DNA of 64,000 nt from Cladorhizidae sp. MBARI D1340-BT2 (GCA_028752905.1 JAQNBH010000022.1:496001-560000), one strand, 5' to 3'. Counted from the first letter of the stretch, positions 1-11,104 are shown. Notes: generated by a model from the sequence alone, not told the origin. Numbers and translations are program-made.

Positions 1-100
1 TTGATATCAACAGAGAGCACAGGGAGAGACCTATCTTAATAGCTATATATCAAGTTTATACAGTGAAGTGTGGAGAATCTATGAAGCTAACCTGTTTAGC
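1..100. repeat. Sub-repeat A1 (reference unit)
   Basis: First A-type sub-repeat. It runs from the gatatcaac motif through acctatcttaatagc, the cagtgaagtgtgg block and gaagctaac to tttagc. It matches A2 (171-264) and A3 (344-438) in order and spacing. It carries the array's M1 (tattaag) and M2 (acctctttag) variant sites. Confidence 0.9.
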
Positions 101-170
101 ATCAAGATAGAGAACACATAGAGAAACCTATCTTGTGATTCTATGTATGCAGAATATACGGATGTTTGGT
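101..170. repeat. Sub-repeat B1 (reference unit)
   Basis: B-type half-repeat beginning atcaagatagagaacac and ending agaatatacggatgtttggt. Compared with B2 and B0 it lacks the cagtgaagtg block, so it is only 70 bp. A1+B1 makes a dimer of about 165-170 bp. Confidence 0.85.
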
Positions 171-264
171 ATCAAGAGAGAGAACAGAGAGAGGCCTACC
201 TTTAGAGCTATATATCAAGTCTATTCAGTGACGTGTGGAGAATCTATGAAGCTAACATGTTTAG
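171..264. repeat. Sub-repeat A2 (reference unit)
   Basis: A-type sub-repeat of 94 bp, opening with a GA-rich purine run (atcaagagagagaacagaga). The segment starting at 214 is shared with A3 at 387, exactly 173 bp away. This is the exchange point that created the short units. Unit 1 has cagtgacgtg here where most units have cagtgaagtg; units 3, 5 and 7 share that variant. Confidence 0.9.
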
Positions 265-343
265 CTCAAGATAGAGAACACTGAGAGATACCTATCTTGC
301 AAGTCCATTACAGTGAAGTGTGCAGAATATATGGATGTTTGGT
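265..343. repeat. Sub-repeat B2 (reference unit)
   Basis: B-type sub-repeat of 79 bp (ctcaagatagagaacactg ... cagtgaagtgtgcagaatat). It is absent from all short units. A2+B2 together are 173 bp, the exact size of the deletion. Confidence 0.9.
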
Positions 344-438
344 ATCAAGAGAGAGCACTTAGAGAGTCCTATCTTAATAGCTATACATCAAGTCTATTCA
401 GTGAAGTGTGGATAATCTACGAAGCTAACATGTTTAGC
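344..438. repeat. Sub-repeat A3 (reference unit)
   Basis: A-type sub-repeat of 95 bp. It is distinguished from A2 by tatacatcaag for tatatatcaag and by ggataatctacg for ggagaatctatg. In short units the 3' part of A3 is joined to the 5' part of A2. Confidence 0.9.
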
Positions 439-712
439 ATCAAGTAAGAGTACAATTCATAACTGCCCTAATTAACAAGACCAAAGTCCCAGATTTTGTC
501 AACTGATAGAGAAGGCCCTTATCTGCAACATGTCAACAGATTATCAATAAATGTAGTGGTTTTTCACTGGCAGGCCACCGCTTTGGCAACTGGAAAACGC
601 CAGGAAAGATCGCAAACCTTAACACTTCAATTCACCATAACTTGCTAATACTTAGAGTACTCAAAATTTTGGCACGTACAAAAGACAGATAATTAGAAGG
701 GCTATCCGGAGA

Positions 713-720
713 TATAAAAA
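713..720 (+). promoter_or_regulatory. TATA-like motif in each unit (unit 1 copy)
   Basis: The sequence tataaaaa, preceded by ga, fits the eukaryotic TATA-box consensus. The corresponding site in tails b and c is tataaaat. It recurs in every complete unit. In a 37% GC satellite such matches arise easily by chance. No initiation site or transcript evidence is available. Confidence 0.2.
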
Positions 721-776
721 TTTCTTTTTTGGGTAAAGTGTAGAAAAGTTATGAGCTTTACGGCAAAATAACAAGA

Positions 777-791
777 TTTTTGGGGGGGAAA
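777..791. repeat. Invariant-length T/G/A homopolymer tract
   Basis: T5G7A3 in unit 1, between caaga and tgagaaac. Across the 73 complete units it reads T5G7A3, T4G7A4, T5G6A4, T4G8A3 or T5G4A6, always 15 bp in total. The composition forms track the tail type: b' mostly T5G7A3, c mostly T5G6A4, M5 units T4G8A3. Confidence 0.95.
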
Positions 792-822
792 TGAGAAACA
801 TATAGACCAAATTAGGGCAAAT

Positions 823-907
823 ATCAAGATAGAGAACACATAATGAAACCTATCATTAGAATCATATCAAGTCCATTACAGTGAAGTGTGCAGAATATTA
901 TGGATGT
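823..907. repeat. Sub-repeat B0 (reference unit)
   Basis: B-type copy closing the unit (atcaagatagagaacacat ... caagtccattacagtgaag). It leads directly into A1 of the next unit, so the A/B series is continuous across the unit boundary: B0-A1-B1-A2-B2-A3. It carries marker M6. Confidence 0.88.
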
Positions 908-1815
908 TTGATATCAACAGAGAGCACAGGGAGAGACCTATCTTAATAGCTATATATCAAGTTTATACAGTGAAGTGTGGAGAATCTATGAAGCTAACCT
1001 GTTTAGCATCAAGATAGAGAACACATAGAGAAACCTATCTTGTGATTCTATGTATGCAGAATATACGGATGTTTGGTATCAAGAGAGAGAACAGAGAGAG
1101 GCCTACCTTTAGAGCTATATATCAAGTCTATTCAGTGAAGTGTGGAGAATCTATGAAGCTAACATGTTTAGCTCAAGATAGAGAACACTGAGAGATACCT
1201 ATCTTGCAAGTCCATTACAGTGAAGTGTGCAGAATATATGGATGTTTGGTATCAAGAGAGAGCACTTAGAGAGTCCTATCTTAATAGCTATACATCAAGT
1301 CTATTCAGTGAAGTGTGGATAATCTACGAAGCTAACATGTTTAGCATCAAGTAAGAGTACAATTCATAACTGCCCTAATTAACAAGACCAAAGTCCCAGA
1401 TTTTGTCAACTGATAGAGAAGGCCCTTATCTGCAACATGTCAACAGATTATCAATAAATGTAGTGGTTTTTCACTGGCAGGCCACCGCTTTGGCAACTGG
1501 AAAACGCCAGGAAAGATCGCAAACCTTAACACTTCAAATCACCATAACTTGCTAATACTTAGAGTACTCAAAATTTTGGCACGTACAAAAGACAGATAAT
1601 CAGAAGGGCTATTCGTTGATATAAAATTTATCTTTTTTGAGTAAAGTGTAGAAAAGTTATGAGCTTTACGGCAAAATAACAAGATTTTTGGGGGGGAAAT
1701 GAGAAACATATAGACCAAATTAGGGCAAATATCAATATAGAGAACACATAATGAAACCTATCATTCGAATCATATCAAGTCCATTACAGTGAAGTGTGCA
1801 GAATATTATGGATGT
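908..1815. repeat. Unit 2, long 908 bp, tail b
   Basis: Tail b with gctattcgttg; T5G7A3; caatatag in B0. Counterpart of unit 6. Confidence 0.97.
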
Positions 1816-2722
1816 TTGATATCAACAGAGAGCACAGGGAGAGACCTATCTTAATAGCTATATATCAAGTTTATACAGTGAAGTGTGGAGAATCTATGAA
1901 GCTAACCTGTTTAGCATCAAGATAGAGAACACATAGAGAAACCTATCTTGTGATTCTATGTATGCAGAATATACGGATGTTTGGTATCAAGAGAGAGAAC
2001 AGAGAGAGGCCTACCTTTAGAGCTATATATCAAGTCTATTCAGTGACGTGTGGAGAATCTATGAAGCTAACATGTTTAGCTCAAGATAGAGAACACTGAG
2101 AGATACCTATCTTGCAAGTCCATTACAGTGAAGTGTGCAGAATATATGGATGTTTGGTATCAAGAGAGAGCACTTAGAGAGTCCTATCTTAATAGCTATA
2201 CATCAAGTCTATTCAGTGAAGTGTGGATAATCTACGAAGCTAACATGTTTAGCATCAAGTAAGAGTACAATTCATAACTGCCCTAATTAACAAGACCAAA
2301 GTCCCAGATTTTGTCAACTGATAGAGAAGGCCCTTATCTGCAACATGTCAACAGATTATCAATAAATGTAGTGGTTTTTCACTGGCAGGCCACCGCTTTG
2401 GCAACTGGAAAACGCCAGGAAAGATCGCAAACCTTAACACTTCAAATCACCATAACTTGCTAATACTTAGAGTACTCAAAAGTTTGGCACGTACAAAAGA
2501 CAGATAATTAGAAGGGCTATCCGGTGATATAAAAATTTCTTTTTTGGATAAAGTGTAGAAAAGTTATGAGCTTTACGGCAAAATAACAAGATTTTGGGGG
2601 GGAAAATGAGAAACATATAGACCAAATTAGGGCAAATATCAAGATAGAGAACACATAATGAAACCTATCATTCGAATCATATCAAGTCCATTACAGTGAA
2701 GTGTGCAGAATATTATGGATGT
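1816..2722. repeat. Unit 3, long 907 bp, tail d
   Basis: Tail d (aagtttgg, ttggataaag); acgtg in A2; T4G7A4. Counterpart of unit 7. Confidence 0.97.
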
Positions 2723-3456
2723 TTGATATCAACAGAGAGCACAGGGAGAGACCTATCTTAATAGCTATATATCAAGTTTATACAGTGAAGTGTGGAGAAT
2801 CTATGAAGCTAACCTGTTTAGCATCAAGATAGAGAACACATAGAGAAACCTATCTTGTGATTCTATGTATGCAGAATATACGGATGTTTGGTATCAAGAG
2901 AGAGAACAGAGAGAGGCCTACCTTTAGAGCTATATATCAAGTCTATTCAGTGAAGTGTGGATAATCTACGAAGCTAACATGTTTAGCATCAAGTAAGAGT
3001 ACAATTCATAACTGCCCTAATTAACAAGACCAAAGTCCCAGATTTTGTCAACTGATAGAGAAGGCCCTTATCTGCAACATGTCAACAGATTATCAATAAA
3101 TGTAGTGGTTTTTCACTGGCAGGCCACCGCTTTGGCAACTGGAAAACGCCAGGAAAGATCGCAAACCTTAACACTTCAAATCACCATAACTTGCTAATAC
3201 TTAGAGTACTCAAAAGTTTGGCACGTACAAAAGACAGATAATTAGAAGGGCTATCCGGTGATATAAAAATTTCTTTTTTGGATAAAGTGTAGAAAAGTTA
3301 TGAGCTTTACGGCAAAATAACAAGATTTTTGGGGGGAAAATGAGAAACATATAGACCCAATTAGGGCAAATATCAAGATAGAGAACACATAATGAAACCT
3401 ATCATTCGAATCATATCAAGTCCATTACAGTGAAGTGTGCAGAATATTATGGATGT
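2723..3456. repeat. Unit 4, short 734 bp, tail d
   Basis: First short unit in the window, without M1; tail d; T5G6A4; acccaatt. Counterpart of unit 8. Confidence 0.97.
2936..2961. other. A2/A3 fusion junction of the 173-bp deletion (first short unit)
   Basis: In unit 4 the base before this window (t at 2935) is A2-specific and the base after it (t at 2962, ggataatc) is A3-specific. The 26 bases between are identical in A2 and A3, so the exchange lies within them. The same junction is present in all 16 short units, including the truncated one, consistent with a single origin. Confidence 0.93.
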
Positions 3457-4363
3457 TTGATATCAACAGAGAGCACAGGGAGAGACCTATCTTAATAGCT
3501 ATATATCAAGTTTATACAGTGAAGTGTGGAGAATCTATGAAGCTAACCTGTTTAGCATCAAGATAGAGAACACATAGAGAAACCTATCTTGTGATTCTAT
3601 GTATGCAGAATATACGGATGTTTGGTATCAAGAGAGAGAACAGAGAGAGGCCTACCTTTAGAGCTATATATCAAGTCTATTCAGTGACGTGTGGAGAATC
3701 TATGAAGCTAACATGTTTAGCTCAAGATAGAGAACACTGAGAGATACCTATCTTGCAAGTCCATTACAGTGAAGTGTGCAGAATATATGGATGTTTGGTA
3801 TCAAGAGAGAGCACTTAGAGAGTCCTATCTTAATAGCTATACATCAAGTCTATTCAGTGAAGTGTGGATAATCTACGAAGCTAACATGTTTAGCATCAAG
3901 TAAGAGTACAATTCATAACTGCCCTAATTAACAAGACCAAAGTCCCAGATTTTGTCAACTGATAGAGAAGGCCCTTATCTGCAACATGTCAACAGATTAT
4001 CAATAAATGTAGTGGTTTTTCACTGGCAGGCCACCGCTTTGGCAACTGGAAAACGCCAGGAAAGATCGCAAACCTTAACACTTCAATTCACCATAACTTG
4101 CTAATACTTAGAGTACTCAAAATTTTGGCACGTACAAAAGACAGATAATTAGAAGGGCTATCCGGAGATATAAAAATTTCTTTTTTGGGTAAAGTGTAGA
4201 AAAGTTATGAGCTTTACGGCAAAATACCAAGATTTTTGGGGGGGAAATGAGAAACATATAGACCAAATTAGGGCAAATATCAAGATAGAGAACACATAAT
4301 GAAACCTATCATTAGAATCATATCAAGTCCATTACAGTGAAGTGTGCAGAATATTATGGATGT
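3457..4363. repeat. Unit 5, long 907 bp, tail a variant
   Basis: Copy of unit 1, with a private aaataccaag beside the T/G/A tract (T5G7A3). Confidence 0.97.
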
Positions 4364-5271
4364 TTGATATCAACAGAGAGCACAGGGAGAGACCTATCTT
4401 AATAGCTATATATCAAGTTTATACAGTGAAGTGTGGAGAATCTATGAAGCTAACCTGTTTAGCATCAAGATAGAGAACACATAGAGAAACCTATCTTGTG
4501 ATTCTATGTATGCAGAATATACGGATGTTTGGTATCAAGAGAGAGAACAGAGAGAGGCCTACCTTTAGAGCTATATATCAAGTCTATTCAGTGAAGTGTG
4601 GAGAATCTATGAAGCTAACATGTTTAGCTCAAGATAGAGAACACTGAGAGATACCTATCTTGCAAGTCCATTACAGTGAAGTGTGCAGAATATATGGATG
4701 TTTGGTATCAAGAGAGAGCACTTAGAGAGTCCTATCTTAATAGCTATACATCAAGTCTATTCAGTGAAGTGTGGATAATCTACGAAGCTAACATGTTTAG
4801 CATCAAGTAAGAGTACAATTCATAACTGCCCTAATTAACAAGACCAAAGTCCCAGATTTTGTCAACTGATAGAGAAGGCCCTTATCTGCAACATGTCAAC
4901 AGATTATCAATAAATGTAGTGGTTTTTCACTGGCAGGCCACCGCTTTGGCAACTGGAAAACGCCAGGAAAGATCGCAAACCTTAACACTTCAAATCACCA
5001 TAACTTGCTAATACTTAGAGTACTCAAAATTTTGGCACGTACAAAAGACAGATAATCAGAAGGGCTATTCGTTGATATAAAATTTATCTTTTTTGAGTAA
5101 AGTGTAGAAAAGTTATGAGCTTTACGGCAAAATAACAAGATTTTTGGGGGGAAAATGAGAAACATATAGACCAAATTAGGGCAAATATCAATATAGAGAA
5201 CACATAATGAAACCTATCATTCGAATCATATCAAGTCCATTACAGTGAAGTGTGCAGAATATTATGGATGT
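4364..5271. repeat. Unit 6, long 908 bp, tail b
   Basis: Copy of unit 2 (gctattcg, caatatag), with tract T5G6A4. Confidence 0.97.
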
Positions 5272-6178
5272 TTGATATCAACAGAGAGCACAGGGAGAGA
5301 CCTATCTTAATAGCTATATATCAAGTTTATACAGTGAAGTGTGGAGAATCTATGAAGCTAACCTGTTTAGCATCAAGATAGAGAACACATAGAGAAACCT
5401 ATCTTGTGATTCTATGTATGCAGAATATACGGATGTTTGGTATCAAGAGAGAGAACAGAGAGAGGCCTACCTTTAGAGCTATATATCAAGTCTATTCAGT
5501 GACGTGTGGAGAATCTATGAAGCTAACATGTTTAGCTCAAGATAGAGAACACTGAGAGATACCTATCTTGCAAGTCCATTACAGTGAAGTGTGCAGAATA
5601 TATGGATGTTTGGTATCAAGAGAGAGCACTTAGAGAGTCCTATCTTAATAGCTATACATCAAGTCTATTCAGTGAAGTGTGGATAATCTACGAAGCTAAC
5701 ATGTTTAGCATCAAGTAAGAGTACAATTCATAACTGCCCTAATTAACAAGACCAAAGTCCCAGATTTTGTCAACTGATAGAGAAGGCCCTTATCTGCAAC
5801 ATGTCAACAGATTATCAATAAATGTAGTGGTTTTTCACTGGCAGGCCACCGCTTTGGCAACTGGAAAACGCCAGGAAAGATCGCAAACCTTAACACTTCA
5901 AATCACCATAACTTGCTAATACTTAGAGTACTCAAAAGTTTGGCACGTACAAAAGACAGATAATTAGAAGGGCTATCCGGTGATATAAAAATTTCTTTTT
6001 TGGATAAAGTGTAGAAAAGTTATGAGCTTTACGGCAAAATAACAAGATTTTGGGGGGGAAAATGAGAAACATATAGACCAAATTAGGGCAAATATCAAGA
6101 TAGAGAACACATAATGAAACCTATCATTCGAATCATATCAAGTCCATTACAGTGAAGTGTGCAGAATATTATGGATGT
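5272..6178. repeat. Unit 7, long 907 bp, tail d
   Basis: Copy of unit 3: acgtg in A2, tail d, T4G7A4. Confidence 0.97.
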
Positions 6179-6912
6179 TTGATATCAACAGAGAGCACAG
6201 GGAGAGACCTATCTTAATAGCTATATATCAAGTTTATACAGTGAAGTGTGGAGAATCTATGAAGCTAACCTGTTTAGCATCAAGATAGAGAACACATAGA
6301 GAAACCTATCTTGTGATTCTATGTATGCAGAATATACGGATGTTTGGTATCAAGAGAGAGAACAGAGAGAGGCCTACCTTTAGAGCTATATATCAAGTCT
6401 ATTCAGTGAAGTGTGGATAATCTACGAAGCTAACATGTTTAGCATCAAGTAAGAGTACAATTCATAACTGCCCTAATTAACAAGACCAAAGTCCCAGATT
6501 TTGTCAACTGATAGAGAAGGCCCTTATCTGCAACATGTCAACAGATTATCAATAAATGTAGTGGTTTTTCACTGGCAGGCCACCGCTTTGGCAACTGGAA
6601 AACGCCAGGAAAGATCGCAAACCTTAACACTTCAAATCACCATAACTTGCTAATACTTAGAGTACTCAAAAGTTTGGCACGTACAAAAGACAGATAATTA
6701 GAAGGGCTATCCGGTGATATAAAAATTTCTTTTTTGGATAAAGTGTAGAAAAGTTATGAGCTTTACGGCAAAATAACAAGATTTTGGGGGGGAAAATGAG
6801 AAACATATAGACCAAATTAGGGCAAATATCAAGATAGAGAACACATAATGAAACCTATCATTCGAATCATATCAAGTCCATTACAGTGAAGTGTGCAGAA
6901 TATTATGGATGT
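6179..6912. repeat. Unit 8, short 734 bp, tail d
   Basis: Copy of unit 4, with T4G7A4 and accaaatt. Its distal part also matches unit 21, which marks the probable left edge of the 10.93-kb-offset duplication. Confidence 0.97.
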
Positions 6913-7647
6913 TTGATATCAACAGAGAGCACAGGGAGAGACCTATCTTAATAGCTATATATCAAGTTTATACAGTGAAGTGTGGAGAATCTATGAAGCT
7001 AACCTGTTTAGCATCAAGATAGAGAACACATAGAGAAACCTATCTTGTGATTCTATGTATGCAGAATATACGGATGTTTGGTATCAAGAGAGAGAACAGA
7101 GAGAGGCCTACCTTTAGAGCTATATATCAAGTCTATTCAGTGAAGTGTGGATAATCTACGAAGCTAACATGTTTAGCATCAAGTAAGAGTACAATACATA
7201 ACTGCCCTAATTAACAAGACTAAAGTCCCAGATTTTGTCAACTGATAGAGAAGGCCCTTATCTGCAACATGTCAACAGATTATCAATAAATGTAGTGGTT
7301 TTTCACTGGCAGGCCACCGCTTTGGCAACTGGAAAACGCCAGGAAAGATCGCAAACCTTAACACTTCAAATCACCATAACTTGCTAATACTTAGAGTACT
7401 CAAAATTTTGGCTCGTACAAAAGACAGATAATCAGAAGGGCTATCCGTTGATATAAAATTTATCTTTTTTGAGTAAAGTGTAGAAAAGTTATGAGCTTTA
7501 CGGCAAAATAACAAGATTTTTGGGGGGAAAATGAGAAACATATAGACCAAATTAGGGCAAATATCAAGATAGAGAACACATAATGAAACCTATCATTCGA
7601 ATCATATCAAGTCCATTACAGTGAAGTGTGCAGAATATTATGGATGT
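6913..7647. repeat. Unit 9, short 735 bp, tail b
   Basis: Short unit without M1 joined to tail b. Rare acaatacata, gactaaag and ggctcg are shared only with unit 22. T5G6A4. Confidence 0.97.
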
Positions 7648-8554
7648 TTGATATCAACAGAGAGCACAGGGAGAGACCTATCTTAATAGCTATATATCAA
7701 GTTTATACAGTGAAGTGTGGAGAATCTATGAAGCTAACCTGTTTAGCATCAAGATAGAGAACACATAGAGAAACCTATCTTGTGATTCTATGTATGCAGA
7801 ATATACGGATGTTTGGTATCAAGAGAGAGAACAGAGAGAGGCCTACCTTTAGAGCTATATATCAAGTCTATTCAGTGAAGTGTGGAGAATCTATGAAGCT
7901 AACATGTTTAGCTCAAGATAGAGAACACTGAGAGATACCTATCTTGCAAGTCCATTACAGTGAAGTGTGCAGAATATATGGATGTTTGGTATCAAGAGAG
8001 AGCACTTAGAGAGTCCTATCTTAATAGCTATACATCAAGTCTATTCAGTGAAGTGTGGATAATCTACGAAGCTAACATGTTTAGCATCAAGTAAGAGTAC
8101 AATTCATAACTGCCCTAATTAACAAGACCAAAGTCCCAGATTTTGTCAACTGATAGAGAAGGCCCTTATCTGCAACATGTCAACAGATTATCAATAAATG
8201 TAGTGGTTTTTCACTGGCAGGCCACCGCTTTGGCAACTGGAAAACGCCAGGAAAGATCGCAAACCTTAACACTTCAAATCACCATAACTTGCTAATACTT
8301 AGAGTACTCAAAATTTTGGCACGTACAAAAGACAGATAATTAGAAGGGCTATCCGGTGATATAAAAATTTCTTTTTTGGGTAAAGTGTAGAAAAGTTATG
8401 AGCTTTACGGCAAAATAACAAGATTTTGGGGGGGAAAATGAGAAACATATAGACCCAATTAGGGCAAATATCAAGATAGAGAACACATAATGAAACCTAT
8501 CATTCGAATCATATCAAGTCCATTACAGTGAAGTGTGCAGAATATTATGGATGT
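7648..8554. repeat. Unit 10, long 907 bp, tail a
   Basis: Plain tail-a unit; T4G7A4; acccaatt. Used for the base count: C 147, G 187, CpG 9, GpC 31. Confidence 0.97.
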
Positions 8555-9289
8555 TTGATATCAACAGAGAGCACAGGGAGAGACCTATCTTAATAGCTAT
8601 ATATTAAGTTTATATAGTGAAGTGTGGAGAATCTATGAAGCTAACCTGTTTAGCATCAAGATAGAGAACACATAGAGAAACCTATCTTGTGATTCTATGT
8701 ATGCAGAATATACGGATGTTTGGTATCAAGAGAGAGAACAGAGAGAGGCCTACCTTTAGAGCTATATATCAAGTCTATTCAGTGAAGTGTGGATAATCTA
8801 CGAAGCTAACATGTTTAGCATCAAGTAAGAGTACAATTCATAACTGCCCTAATTAACAAGACCAAAGTCCCAGATTTTGTCAACTGATAGAGAAGGCCCT
8901 TATCTGCAACATGTCAACAGATTATCAATAAATGTAGTGGTTTTTCACTGGCAGGCCACCGCTTTGGCAACTGGAAAACGCCAGGAAAGATCGCAAACCT
9001 TAACACTTCAAATCACCATAACTTGCTAATACTTAGAGTACTCAAAATTTTGGCATGTACAAAAGACAGATAATCAGAAGGGCTACCCGTTGATATAAAA
9101 TTTATCTTTTTTAAGTAAAGTATAGAAAAGTTATGAGCTTTACGGCAAAATAACAAGATTTTTGGGGAAAAAATGAGAAACATATAGACCAAATTAGGGC
9201 AAATATCAAGATAGAGAACACATAATGAAACCTATCATTCGAATCATATCAAGTCCATTACAGTGAAGTGTGCAGAATATTATGGATGT
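8555..9289. repeat. Unit 11, short 735 bp, tail c
   Basis: M1 (tattaag with tatatag); tail c with ggcatg; T5G4A6, the shortest G run, shared only with unit 24. Confidence 0.97.
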
Positions 9290-10196
9290 TTGATATCAAC
9301 AGAGAGCACAGGGAGAGACCTATCTTAATAGCTATATATCAAGTTTATACAGTGAAGTGTGGAGAATCTATGAAGCTAACCTGTTTAGCATCAAGATAGA
9401 GAACACATAGAGAAACCTATCTTGTGATTCTATGTATGCAGAATATACGGATGTTTGGTATCAAGAGAGAGAACAGAGAGAGGCCTACCTTTAGAGCTAT
9501 ATATCAAGTCTATTCAGTGAAGTGTGGAGAATCTATGAAGCTAACATGTTTAGCTCAAGATAGAGAACACTGAGAGATACCTATCTTGCAAGTCCATTAC
9601 AGTGAAGTGTGCAGAATATATGGATGTTTGGTATCAAGAGAGAGCACTTAGAGAGTCCTATCTTAATAGCTATACATCAAGTCTATTCAGTGAAGTGTGG
9701 ATAATCTACGAAGCTAACATGTTTAGCATCAAGTAAGAGTACAATTCATAACTGCCCTAATTAACAAGACCAAAGTCCCAGATTTTGTCAACTGATAGAG
9801 AAGGCCCTTATCTGCAACATGTCAACAGATTATCAATAAATGTAGTGGTTTTTCACTGGCAGGCCACCGCTTTGGCAACTGGAAAACGCCAGGAAAGATC
9901 GCAAACCTTAACACTTCAAATCACCATAACTTGCTAATACTTAGAGTACTCAAAATTTTGGCACGTACAAAAGACAGATAATTAGAAGGGCTATCCGGTG
10001 ATATAAAAATTTCTTTTTTGGGTAAAGTGTAGAAAAGTTATGAGCTTTACGGCAAAATAACAAGATTTTGGGGGGGAAAATGAGAAACATATAGACCCAA
10101 TTAGGGCAAATATCAAGATAGAGAACACATAATGAAACCTATCATTCGAATCATATCAAGTCCATTACAGTGAAGTGTGCAGAATATTATGGATGT
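9290..10196. repeat. Unit 12, long 907 bp, tail a
   Basis: Plain tail-a unit; T4G7A4; acccaatt. Confidence 0.97.
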
Positions 10197-11104
10197 TTGA
10201 TATCAACAGAGAGCACAGGGAGAGACCTATCTTAATAGCTATATATCAAGTTTATACAGTGAAGTGTGGAGAATCTATGAAGCTAACCTCTTTAGCATCA
10301 AGATAGAGAACACATAGAGAAACCTATCTTGTGATTCTATGTATGCAGAATATACGGATGTTTGGTATCAAGAGAGAGAACAGAGAGAGGCCTACCTTTA
10401 GAGCTATATATCAAGTCTATTCAGTGAAGTGTGGAGAATCTATGAAGCTAACATGTTTAGCTCAAGATAGAGAACACTGAGAGATACCTATCTTGCAAGT
10501 CCATTACAGTGAAGTGTGCAGAATATATGGATGTTTGGTATCAAGAGAGAGCACTTAGAGAGTCCTATCTTAATAGCTATACATCAAGTCTATTCAGTGA
10601 AGTGTGGATAATCTACGAAGCTAACATGTTTAGCATCAAGTAAGAGTACAATTCATAACTGCCCTAATTAACAAGACCAAAGTCCCAGATTTTGTCAACT
10701 GATAGAGAAGGCCCTTATCTGCAACATGTCAACAGATTATCAATAAATGTAGTGGTTTTTCACTGGCAGGCCACCGCTTTGGCAACTGGAAAACGCCAGG
10801 AAAGATCGCAAACCTTAACACTTCAAATCACCATAACTTGCTAATACTTAGAGTACTCAAAATTTTGGTACGTACAAAAGACAGATAATCAGAAGAGCTA
10901 TCCGTTGATATAAAATTTATCTTTTTTGAGTAAAGTGTAGAAAAGTTATGAGCTTTACGGCAAAATAACAAGATTTTTGGGGGGAAAATGAGAAACATAT
11001 AGTCCAAATTAGGGCAAATATCAAGATAGAGAACACATAATGAAACCTATCATTCGAATCATATCAAGTCCATTACAGTGAAGTGTGCAGAATATTATGG
11101 ATGT
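10197..11104. repeat. Unit 13, long 908 bp, tail b'
   Basis: M2; tail b'; T5G6A4; private agtccaaatt. Confidence 0.97.

Larger units (their letters stand above)
439..822. repeat. Unit core, not internally repeated (reference unit)
   Basis: A 384-bp segment present once per unit with no obvious relation to the A/B sub-repeats after its first few bases. It holds the most GC-rich part of the unit (ggcaggccaccgctttggc, about 564-582), an AATAAA at 546-551, a TATA-like tataaaaa at 713-720, a T6 run and the T/G/A tract. The tail a-d variants and markers M4 and M5 also lie here. It may derive from a unique sequence or a mobile element captured between sub-repeats, but nothing in it identifies a source. 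Confidence 0.85.
1..907. repeat. Unit 1, long 907 bp, tail a variant
   Basis: Tail a with ccggagat; T5G7A3; accaaatt. Also has acgtg in A2, tcaattcacc in the core and cattagaatc in B0, all shared only with unit 5. Confidence 0.97.
1..3456. repeat. HOR block I, copy 1 (3456-bp tetramer)
   Basis: Units 1-4 (907+908+907+734). Shared with copy 2 are the acgtg variant of A2 in the first and third units, cattagaatc in the first, gctattcg and caatatag in the second, and tail d in the third and fourth. Confidence 0.95.
3457..6912. repeat. HOR block I, copy 2 (3456-bp tetramer)
   Basis: Units 5-8, identical in unit lengths and order to copy 1. Differences seen by eye are aaataccaag in unit 5, tract composition in units 6 and 8, and accaaatt instead of acccaatt in unit 8. 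Confidence 0.95.

Noticed and set aside
1..20. Window start coinciding with a unit start as an array boundary
   Set aside because: I chose the unit phase from this motif. The sequence is mid-array in character, and the other end is cut inside a unit.
564..600. Possible hairpin in the core (ctggc ... gccag)
   Set aside because: A 5-bp stem with a loop of about 30 bases is too weak to support a functional structure.
472..689. Stop-free stretches of 58 and 60 codons in the core as a conserved coding remnant
   Set aside because: No ATG in either frame, no recognisable motif, and length compatible with chance. Recurrence in each unit only reflects tandem copying.
469..820. TTAGGG (in aattagggc) and CCCTAA (in gccctaatt) once each per unit, resembling telomere repeats
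   Set aside because: Each is a single isolated hexamer with no tandem repetition, so there is no telomeric array; a chance match.
1741..1775. Pol III B-box-like ttcgaatc in B0, suggesting a tRNA-derived element
   Set aside because: The flanking GG and CC of the B box are missing, no A box lies at the expected distance upstream, and no cloverleaf can be drawn.
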